In this document: positions 1-4,957 of the stretch, in pieces
Layout of the letters: every line of letters starts with the position of its first letter
Position numbering within the stretch: position 1 is the stretch's first letter
DNA from: Salinisphaera sp. UBA1666
GTDB lineage: Bacteria; Pseudomonadota; Gammaproteobacteria; Nevskiales; Salinisphaeraceae
Direction of reading: 5' to 3'
Assembly (NCBI GenBank): GCA_002320455.1
Contig: DCKU01000104.1
Coordinates: 1-10,421, forward strand
DNA length: 10,421 nt
The notes under the pieces: generated by a model
What the model was told of the DNA's origin: nothing
The model's database searches: none
The model's input: the letters and a program-made list of their open reading frames with translations, nothing else
Position numbers and translations under genes: made by a program

Positions 1-30
1 CGGCGGCTATGTAGGGGGTCCTTTCCTTTG

Positions 31-64
31 CTTACTTTCGTTTGGACAAGCAAACGAAAGTGAG
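31..64. repeat. Long hairpin (14-bp stem, 6-nt loop)
   Basis: Bases 31-44 pair with 51-64 around the loop GACAAG at 45-50. Thirteen pairs are Watson-Crick and one (33/62) is a G-T wobble. Neither strand has a T-run after the stem, so it is not a canonical rho-independent terminator. It lies about 110 bases past the stop codon of the leftward HAD phosphatase gene, so it could still end or protect that transcript or one arriving from outside the window. A stem reading TTACTTTC...GGACAAG...GAAAGT is reminiscent of extragenic hairpins I recall from other GC-rich gammaproteobacteria. That resemblance is from memory and was not tested. Confidence 0.7.
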
Positions 65-80
65 TCGCACAGCAGTGCGA
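65..80. repeat. Short hairpin TCGCAC-AGCA-GTGCGA
   Basis: A perfect 6-bp inverted repeat with a four-base loop starts on the base after the long hairpin ends. The two stems would stack as a double stem-loop in RNA from either strand. No T-run follows. It is probably part of the same structural element as the 31-64 hairpin. Confidence 0.55.
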
Positions 81-103
81 AACCGGCGTTCAAAACATTC
101 TCT

Positions 104-171
104 AGAGCTTTCTTAGCTCGAACGCTGTCCTAGCTCGAGAGCTTTCGCAGGCCGAACGCTATCCCCCAACC
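104..171. repeat. Four degenerate 17-bp tandem units
   Basis: The stretch divides without gaps into 104-120, 121-137, 138-154 and 155-171. Units 1 and 2 match at 13 of 17 positions and share the 3' part TAGCTCG. Units 1 and 3 match at 13 of 17 and share AGAGCTTTC. Units 2 and 4 match at 10 of 17 and share AACGCT. A 34-bp higher-order period is visible, with AGAGCTTTC at 104 and 138 and CGAACGCT at 119 and 153. The array ends at 171 and the HAD phosphatase stop codon starts at 172. There is no coding signal in it and its function is unknown. Confidence 0.6.
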
Positions 172-834
172 TTAAGCCGTCGAAGACGCCTGACCGGTAA
201 TAATCTCCCACCCGGCCCCAACCGCCTCACGACTCAAGCGCCGATCCGGCTCGACCGCAATCGCCTCACCCACGACGCGAAACAGATAGGCATCGTTGAT
301 CGAATCACCGAACGCAACAGCCTCGGCCAAGGGCAGCTTGGCATGGGCTGCCAGCGTCTCGGCGGCGTCGATCTTGGTGGGCCCGTAGGGATGTCGGCGC
401 GGCGGTGCGGCTGTAAATACGCCGTTTTCGGTACAGCAGCGCGCGCCGATGGCTTCACCCACGTCCAATTTTTCGGCCAGCGCATCGGCAATGAACTGTG
501 GCGTGCCCGACAGCAGCACCACCCGGTCGCCCGCGCTCTGGTGATAGCGCAGCCGCTCGACGACCGCCGGCGACAGCGCGTCGTCCAGCACCTCGGCAAC
601 GAAACGCTGGGCAAGTACGGCGATATCGCGCTCGCTGTGTCCGGACAGATACGCCTTGTTCTTCTGCATGACGTGACGGCGGTAGCGCGGCAGATAACGC
701 AGCGTGAACCAGGCAAACGCCACCAGCTGACGCAGACCCAGCGCGCCCTGCTGCCACAGGAACCGCGCGAAGCGGGCTTCAGACGATGCGCCGGTCACCA
801 GCGTGCCATCGATATCGAAAATGATCAGACGCAT
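172..834 (-). CDS. HAD-superfamily subfamily IB phosphatase (PgpC/SerB-like)
   Basis: A 220-residue cytoplasmic or membrane-associated phosphatase of the haloacid dehalogenase fold. The four catalytic motifs are in order: DIDGTL at 7-12 (nucleophile D7, general acid D9), SGT at 109-111, a lysine at 154 in GPTK, and GDSIND at 176-181 (metal-binding D177 and D181). The helical cap after motif I, with a hydrophobic/aromatic and basic patch near 36-60, is typical of HAD-IB enzymes such as phosphoserine phosphatase and the phosphatidylglycerophosphate phosphatase PgpC. The ATG at 834 is chosen because motif I then starts at residue 7; longer versions run into the upstream gene. Stop and start read TGACATG with one base between them, and no clear ribosome site is visible, so translation is probably coupled to the upstream phosphatidyltransferase. 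That partner favours a lipid-phosphate substrate over phosphoserine, which is inference. The fold is certain; the substrate is not. Confidence 0.88.
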   Translation of the reverse strand: MRLIIFDIDGTLVTGASSEARFARFLWQQGALGLRQLVAFAWFTLRYLPRYRRHVMQKNKAYLSGHSERDIAVLAQRFVAEVLDDALSPAVVERLRYHQSAGDRVVLLSGTPQFIADALAEKLDVGEAIGARCCTENGVFTAAPPRRHPYGPTKIDAAETLAAHAKLPLAEAVAFGDSINDAYLFRVVGEAIAVEPDRRLSREAVGAGWEIITGQASSTA

Positions 835-835
835 G

Positions 836-1456
836 TCAGTTGTGAGAGTCCGTCTTGCCGGGGCGCGCGTTGACACAGAATTCAATGATGACCGGCAACC
901 CTCGCGCAACACAAATCGCCGCCGATGCCCAGGCCAGGCCCAGCCCAACGGCCGTTAACCAGGCCCCGTTGGCGGCCCAGAAATCCGGCGCCAGTACGTC
1001 GAAGGGTTGCCATAACAGAATCCATGCAAACGTCGTGGCCTTGAGCACCGCATAGAACGCGCGCATGAAGCGTCCGGCGACCAGAAAGCGCCCGATCGGC
1101 GACTGCATCATGTCGAACGCTGCTGTTCCCGAGGCCGCGCCTTTGCTGCGAATGGCATCCACTAGGTTGCCGCGGATGATGAACAACAGCGGGATCCATA
1201 CGCCGATAAAACCGAGATGGGCCAGTACCACCCAGAGCACGGTTTCCACGATGCGATCGATGGCGATATCGAAGGTGGCGCCGAACAGGGTTTCCTGATT
1301 GAAGCGCCGCGCGACCCAGCCATCCACGCCGTCGAGGGCGATGATGAGGACGGTCAGCGGGGCATTGATGAGCTGTAGCCACGGATCATTCGAATAGATG
1401 ATCGCAAGCAGCACGAACAGCAGGACAAAACGTCCAAAAGTGACCCAGTTCGCCAT
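836..1456 (-). CDS. CDP-alcohol phosphatidyltransferase family membrane enzyme
   Basis: A 206-residue integral membrane protein carrying the full family signature DxxDGxxAR(x8)GxxxDxxxD: D42, D45, G46, A49, R50, G59, D63 and D67. In this family the aspartates bind the metal ions and the last acts as catalytic base, while a CDP-linked donor such as CDP-diacylglycerol transfers its phosphatidyl group to an alcohol. Hydrophobic stretches near 7-21, 30-41, 71-95, 133-150 and 166-190 fit the usual six-helix bundle. The length is close to PgsA (phosphatidylglycerophosphate synthase), and gpsA, which makes the PgsA substrate, lies upstream on the same strand. However, the acceptor alcohol cannot be read from sequence, and phosphatidylserine or inositol-phosphate type enzymes share the motif. 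The ATG at 1456 is the only sensible start; no strong ribosome site precedes it. The gene is tightly coupled to the HAD phosphatase downstream. Confidence 0.88.
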   Translation of the reverse strand: MANWVTFGRFVLLFVLLAIIYSNDPWLQLINAPLTVLIIALDGVDGWVARRFNQETLFGATFDIAIDRIVETVLWVVLAHLGFIGVWIPLLFIIRGNLVDAIRSKGAASGTAAFDMMQSPIGRFLVAGRFMRAFYAVLKATTFAWILLWQPFDVLAPDFWAANGAWLTAVGLGLAWASAAICVARGLPVIIEFCVNARPGKTDSHN

Positions 1457-1488
1457 AAGCGTATCGACAGTTCTCGTGTCAGCCCCGT

Positions 1489-1509
1489 GGCCGATTCGGG
1501 TAATCGGCC
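1489..1509. repeat. Perfect 8-bp inverted repeat between gpsA and the phosphatidyltransferase
   Basis: GGCCGATT at 1489-1496 and AATCGGCC at 1502-1509 are exact reverse complements separated by CGGGT. The repeat lies 33 bases upstream of the phosphatidyltransferase start and 86 bases past the gpsA stop. No T-run follows on either strand. It could be a weak terminator/attenuator stem for read-through from gpsA or a dimeric-repressor operator; the sequence alone does not decide. The rest of the 138-base gap (1457-1594) shows no convincing -35/-10 pair. Confidence 0.6.
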
Positions 1510-1594
1510 GTCCGCAGACGCGTGGCGTCCTGCGACGAACACCGCAGTTTACATGAAGCGGGCCAGCGCGCCCGGCCCCAAGCCGGCGGCAGAA

Positions 1595-2608
1595 TCACTC
1601 GGCCTCGGCCCGATAGGGGCGATCGGTCAGGCGCCGGACCGCATCTCTGGCAGCCACGCCCTCGTGCAGCACGGCATAGGCTTGGGCCGCGATCGGCATA
1701 TCGATGCCGTGGGCCAGCGCCATGCGATGCACCTCGCGCGCCACGCGCACACCCTCAACCACCTGGCCGATCTCGGCGGCGGCCGCCTCCACGCTCTGGC
1801 CGGTGGCCAGCGCCAGGCCCATGCGCCGGTTGCGCGACTGGTCGTCGGTGCAGGTGAGAAGCAGATCCCCCAAACCGGCCATGCCGATCAGCGTTTCACG
1901 CTGGCCGCCGAGTGCGGCGCCCAGGCGCATCATTTCGCTTAAACCACGCGTGATCAGCAGCGCGCGTGCGTTGGCGCCATAGCCCAGGCCGTCGGAAATA
2001 CCCACGGCAATCGCCAGCACGTTCTTGACCGCCCCGCCGACGCCGACGCCGATCACGTCGCCTGCGGTGTAAACACGAAACATGCCGTCGTGAAACGCCG
2101 CGGCCATGTCATCGGCAAAGACGGGGTCCTCGGAGGCGATCGTGACCGCCGTGGGCAGTCCGCGGCCGACCTCGCCGGAAAAGCTGGGCCCGGAGAGCAC
2201 GCCGAGCGGCCGGTCTTGCCCCAGAATATCGCGGGCCACCTCATGCGGCAGGCGCGCAGTCTCCGGCTCTAAACCCTTGGTAGCCCAGAGCACGCGCTGA
2301 TCGGCGACCAGGTGCGTTGATAGCTGTGTCAGGCAGTCGGCCAGCGCATGGCTGGGCACCACCACCAACACGTCGTCGGCACTGGCAACGGCCGTGGCCA
2401 TATCCGCCTGGCCGGTCAGCATCTCGGGCCAGGGTGTATCGGGCAGATAACGGGTGTTGCAGCGCGCGGCCTCGTGGGCGGCGATCGCCTGGCCGTCACG
2501 CGCCCAGAGCGCGACTTGATGGCCGCGGCGGGCCAATTGAACGGCCAGCGCCGTGCCCCAGGAGCCGGCGCCCAGCACCGCAAACCGCTGTCGCGTGTTG
2601 CCCGTCAT
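1595..2608 (-). CDS. gpsA: NAD(P)H-dependent glycerol-3-phosphate dehydrogenase GpsA
   Basis: A cytoplasmic enzyme that reduces dihydroxyacetone phosphate to sn-glycerol 3-phosphate, the backbone for all glycerophospholipids. At 337 residues it has the normal family length. The Rossmann dinucleotide motif is GAGSWG at 13-18. TKG at 109-111, SGPSF at 139-143, the active-site lysine K195 in GGAVKN, the substrate-binding stretch NARALLITRG at 213-222 and GLGDLLLTCT at 245-254 are all intact. The ATG at 2608 puts the glycine motif near the N-terminus; an in-frame extension to 2695 would overlap secB and is rejected. It starts four bases after the secB stop (TAA-ACCC-ATG) with no ribosome site of its own, so it is probably translated by coupling with secB. 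secB-gpsA adjacency is also found in E. coli. Confidence 0.97.
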   Translation of the reverse strand: MTGNTRQRFAVLGAGSWGTALAVQLARRGHQVALWARDGQAIAAHEAARCNTRYLPDTPWPEMLTGQADMATAVASADDVLVVVPSHALADCLTQLSTHLVADQRVLWATKGLEPETARLPHEVARDILGQDRPLGVLSGPSFSGEVGRGLPTAVTIASEDPVFADDMAAAFHDGMFRVYTAGDVIGVGVGGAVKNVLAIAVGISDGLGYGANARALLITRGLSEMMRLGAALGGQRETLIGMAGLGDLLLTCTDDQSRNRRMGLALATGQSVEAAAAEIGQVVEGVRVAREVHRMALAHGIDMPIAAQAYAVLHEGVAARDAVRRLTDRPYRAEAE

Positions 2609-2612
2609 GGGT

Positions 2613-3101
2613 TTAGTGCGTCGCCGCACTCGCGTCAGACGGCCCATCGTTGCCCTGCGCCTCGTTGGCCCGATGCTGGGCGTAGAGCAGGTCAAAGTTC
2701 ACCGGCTGCAACAGGAAATGCGGGAACCCGGCCCGCTGGACCATATCGCCCACGGCCTCGCGGATATAAGGAAACAGCACCGACGGGCAGTAGGCGCCTA
2801 GCACCTGATCGCGCTCTTCGGCCTCGAACCCCTCGAGCTGGAACACACCGGCCTGCTGGACTTCCACGATATACGCGGTGCGCTCGTCCTGCTTGGCGGT
2901 GACGGTGACCGTCAGACACACCTGATGGGTTTCTTCCGAGAGGTTCTGGATCTGGGTGTTCAGATCCACGTTGACCTCAGGATTGTAAGCCACGGTGAAC
3001 ACCCGCGGGCCGTCCGGCACCTCGATCGAGGCATCGCGAACATAGATTTTCTGCAGCCCGACCTGTCGCTGCGGCTGCTCGTTGTTGCCCTCTTCGGCCA
3101 T
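2613..3101 (-). CDS. secB: Protein-export chaperone SecB
   Basis: A cytosolic homotetrameric chaperone that holds secretory precursors unfolded and hands them to SecA at the Sec translocon. The 162-residue length is usual. Family landmarks are visible: LQKIYVRD at 16-23, PEVNVDLNT at 41-49, the beta strand VTVTAK at 65-70, EVQQAGVF at 80-87, CPSVLFPYIRE at 105-115 and LLQPVNFD at 130-137. A polar, probably disordered tail follows from about 145. The start is fixed by a strong ribosome site (AAGGAG, five bases upstream of ATG). It is the second gene of the run, 12 bases after the rhodanese stop. In E. coli the glutaredoxin gene grxC sits between yibN and secB; here it is missing. Confidence 0.97.
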   Translation of the reverse strand: MAEEGNNEQPQRQVGLQKIYVRDASIEVPDGPRVFTVAYNPEVNVDLNTQIQNLSEETHQVCLTVTVTAKQDERTAYIVEVQQAGVFQLEGFEAEERDQVLGAYCPSVLFPYIREAVGDMVQRAGFPHFLLQPVNFDLLYAQHRANEAQGNDGPSDASAATH

Positions 3102-3106
3102 GGTTG

Positions 3107-3112
3107 CTCCTT
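3107..3112 (-). promoter_or_regulatory. Strong ribosome binding site of secB
   Basis: AAGGAG on the minus strand lies five bases before the secB ATG at 3101, in the gap after the rhodanese stop. It is the clearest Shine-Dalgarno sequence in this run and suggests secB is translated efficiently and independently of the upstream gene. Confidence 0.8.
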
Positions 3113-3113
3113 G

Positions 3114-3539
3114 TTACTTGCGCGTGACCGGCCGGCCGTCGGCCTGCCAGCTGTTGAAGCCGCCCTTGAGCGCGTAGACCCGCTCATAGCCCTTGGCCTT
3201 GAGCTTGATTACGGCACTGGGTGCCTGTGTTCCGGCCGCATCGTAGACCACGATCGGCTTGGCCGTATCCTTCGTGATCTCACCGGTGCGGGATTCGATG
3301 CCGGCCAGCGGTACGTGACGTGCGTTGATGATGTGGTTTTTCTTGTAGTCGGCTTTGGCGCGCACGTCCACAACGACCGCGTCCTCGCTATTCATCAGCC
3401 GAATGGCCTCGTCCGGGGCGATTGGCCCGCGGCCGGTGGCCCCGCGCCAGATCTCGTTGGCGATGAGGGCCACGACAATCAGGGCCAGCGCGCCCCAGAG
3501 AATCGGGTGAGCGGCGATGAATTCGAACAGCTGATCCAT
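3114..3539 (-). CDS. yibN: Membrane-anchored rhodanese-fold protein, YibN-like, no cysteine
   Basis: A 141-residue protein with one N-terminal hydrophobic segment (about 11-28) followed by a single rhodanese domain (about 40-138). Domain landmarks are AVVVDVR at 54-60, the H-I-x-x-A-x-x-V-P pattern at 69-77, PIVVYD at 95-100 and the C-terminal GGFNSWQ at 126-132. The position where sulfurtransferases carry the catalytic cysteine, just after VVY, is aspartate D100, and the whole protein contains no cysteine, so thiosulfate sulfurtransferase activity is very unlikely. As I recall it, E. coli YibN also has aspartate at this position, and it has been linked to the YidC/Sec membrane machinery; its place directly upstream of secB would fit an export-related role. 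The ATG at 3539 is preferred to an extension to 3593 because the membrane anchor then begins near residue 11, as in YibN. It is the first gene of the leftward run. Confidence 0.88.
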   Translation of the reverse strand: MDQLFEFIAAHPILWGALALIVVALIANEIWRGATGRGPIAPDEAIRLMNSEDAVVVDVRAKADYKKNHIINARHVPLAGIESRTGEITKDTAKPIVVYDAAGTQAPSAVIKLKAKGYERVYALKGGFNSWQADGRPVTRK

Positions 3540-3613
3540 AGAAAACGGCCCGGCACGGCGAGTGGGACGACAAAAAATACGAAGACGGGCCAAGCGGCCT
3601 CGCGCGGTGCGCG

Positions 3614-3622
3614 ATTATTGCA
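3614..3622 (-). promoter_or_regulatory. Possible extended -10 promoter for the yibN-secB-gpsA run
   Basis: The minus strand reads TGC-AATAAT, an extended -10 with five of six matches to TATAAT, about 75 bases upstream of the rhodanese start. No good -35 hexamer is present 16-18 bases upstream, which extended -10 promoters tolerate. The predicted leader contains a run of six T residues. The gene faces envC divergently, so a promoter must lie somewhere in 3540-3706. Confidence 0.4.
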
Positions 3623-3693
3623 TACCCGGCCAGGGCGCGGCCCGGCCGCTCACCGAGAACCATGTATCCGTCCGCGCAAGCTTTAGCCTGTCA

Positions 3694-3699
3694 TACAAT
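3694..3699 (+). promoter_or_regulatory. Possible -10 box for envC
   Basis: TACAAT matches five of six consensus positions and ends seven bases before the A of the preferred envC ATG at 3707. Transcription would then begin at or next to the start codon, giving a leaderless message. No -35-like hexamer is seen at 16-18 bases. No Shine-Dalgarno sequence precedes 3707, which fits a leaderless transcript but does not prove it. Confidence 0.3.
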
Positions 3700-3706
3700 C
3701 TTGCTC

Positions 3707-4888
3707 ATGCGATCAATCCATCGTCTCAGCGTGCGTCTCGTGCCGATCCCGACAGCGATCCTGATCGGGCTATCGAACGTCGCGATGCTTCCGGCCGGCG
3801 GCGCCCATGCAGCCGATAGCGACTCTGCTCGCGCAGAACTGTCGGCGCTGCGCGAGCGCATCGAGCGCGTACGCGACAAGATCTCGGCCGACTCCAACCA
3901 GCGCAGCTCCCTGTCGGATGCCCTGTCGCAGGCTCAGACGCAGATCAGCACGGCACGCAAGCGTCTGGACACGCTGGATTCACGCATCGACCAACAGACC
4001 CAGCGCATCGACAAACTCACGGCCCAGCGCGACGCCGAGGCCGCCCAGCTTACCGACGAGCTGGCCGCTCTCCGGGCCCAGGTACGGGCAGCCTATGAAA
4101 CCGGGCGCATCAGCCGCATGCGCCTGTTGCTGTCCGGCGAGGACCCGGAGCGTCTGGGGCGCATGCTCGAATACTATCGCTACTTCGCCGATGCCCAAGG
4201 CGTCGAGGTCAATAAGCTCAAGCGACTGTTGGCACGCCTGGCCTCGCGCCAGCAGTCACTGGAAGCCGAGCAGACCGAGCTGGCCAGTCAGCGCAAGACG
4301 CGCTCGGCCACCCTGGCGCGCCTGGAAAAGAGCCAGACCGCCCAGCAGAAGACGCTGGCCGCACTGGATGCCTCGCTCTCCAAGCGGCGCAGCTCTTTGT
4401 CCGACATGCGCGAGCAGGCCGACCATCTCAAGACGCTGCTGAATTCGGTGCAGACCGAGCTGTCGGATCTGCCCGAAACGCCGAGAGGCGCCAGCTTTGC
4501 CTCGCTCAAAGGCCGTATGCGCCCGCCCGTGGGCGGCCGCACGTTGGCCGCCTATGGCCAGACCAAAAACGGCGGGCCACTGCGCTGGCAGGGTCGGTGG
4601 TTCGCCGCCGATGAAGGCACCCCTGTGTCGGCCGTGGCCGGCGGCCGGGTGGTCTACGTCGGTTACATGAAAGGCTACGGGCTGATCGTGATCGTCGATC
4701 ACGGCAGCCATTACTACTCGCTCTACGGCCACGCCGCGGCCAGCTATGTCGACGTCGGCGACGCCGTGCAGGCGGGCCAACCGATTGCGACCGCCGGGCA
4801 TAGCGGCGGCCATGATACCAACGGCATCTATTTCGAGATCCGCCGCGGCGAAACCCCGGTCAACCCGCGGCGCTGGCTGGCCGGCTAG
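3707..4888 (+). CDS. envC: Murein hydrolase activator EnvC (degenerate LytM/M23 domain)
   Basis: A periplasmic division protein that, in characterised relatives, is recruited by FtsEX and activates the amidases AmiA/AmiB to split septal peptidoglycan. The 393 residues comprise a signal peptide (basic n-region, hydrophobic core 11-28, AHA cleavage site after A35), a long coiled-coil region (about 37-262, rich in E, R, Q, L and A heptads) and a C-terminal LytM domain (about 270-393). The M23 zinc ligands are lost: the HxxxD pair is replaced by tryptophans (W294 and W298) and the HxH pair by G and Y in GIYFEIR at 373-379. Only the histidine of LYGH (H342) remains. So it is an activator, not a protease. 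The start at 3707 gives a textbook signal peptide; an ATG at 3662 would add 15 residues before it. ctpA follows on the same strand after 69 bases. Confidence 0.93.
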   Translation: MRSIHRLSVRLVPIPTAILIGLSNVAMLPAGGAHAADSDSARAELSALRERIERVRDKISADSNQRSSLSDALSQAQTQISTARKRLDTLDSRIDQQTQRIDKLTAQRDAEAAQLTDELAALRAQVRAAYETGRISRMRLLLSGEDPERLGRMLEYYRYFADAQGVEVNKLKRLLARLASRQQSLEAEQTELASQRKTRSATLARLEKSQTAQQKTLAALDASLSKRRSSLSDMREQADHLKTLLNSVQTELSDLPETPRGASFASLKGRMRPPVGGRTLAAYGQTKNGGPLRWQGRWFAADEGTPVSAVAGGRVVYVGYMKGYGLIVIVDHGSHYYSLYGHAAASYVDVGDAVQAGQPIATAGHSGGHDTNGIYFEIRRGETPVNPRRWLAG

Positions 4889-4904
4889 GGCAGGCCCGGC
4901 GCGC

Positions 4905-4926
4905 GAATGCTATCGTCGGCGCATTC
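4905..4926. repeat. Inverted repeat in the envC-ctpA gap
   Basis: GAATGC at 4905-4910 and GCATTC at 4921-4926 are exact reverse complements with a ten-base loop. They sit in the 69-base gap between the envC stop and the ctpA start. A six-base stem this size can arise by chance, and no T-run follows. It is recorded only as a possible structured spacer. Confidence 0.3.
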
Positions 4927-4957
4927 CATGCAAGGCCCGTGTCTTCGAGATTCCATC

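Noticed and set aside
31..64. Rho-independent terminator for the HAD gene
   Set aside because: The stem is strong, but no T-run follows on either strand, so only a structural repeat is claimed.
1487..1942. Rightward open frame of 151 codons over the gpsA 3' end
   Set aside because: Antisense to gpsA, with composition of a shadow frame and no visible family motif.
2925..3686. Rightward open frame of 253 codons
   Set aside because: It is antisense to secB and the rhodanese gene, both clearly recognised, and spans the divergent promoter region. No domain is visible in its translation.
4577..4888. Active M23 metallopeptidase in EnvC
   Set aside because: The HxxxD and HxH zinc ligands are replaced (W/W and G/Y), as expected for EnvC-type activators.
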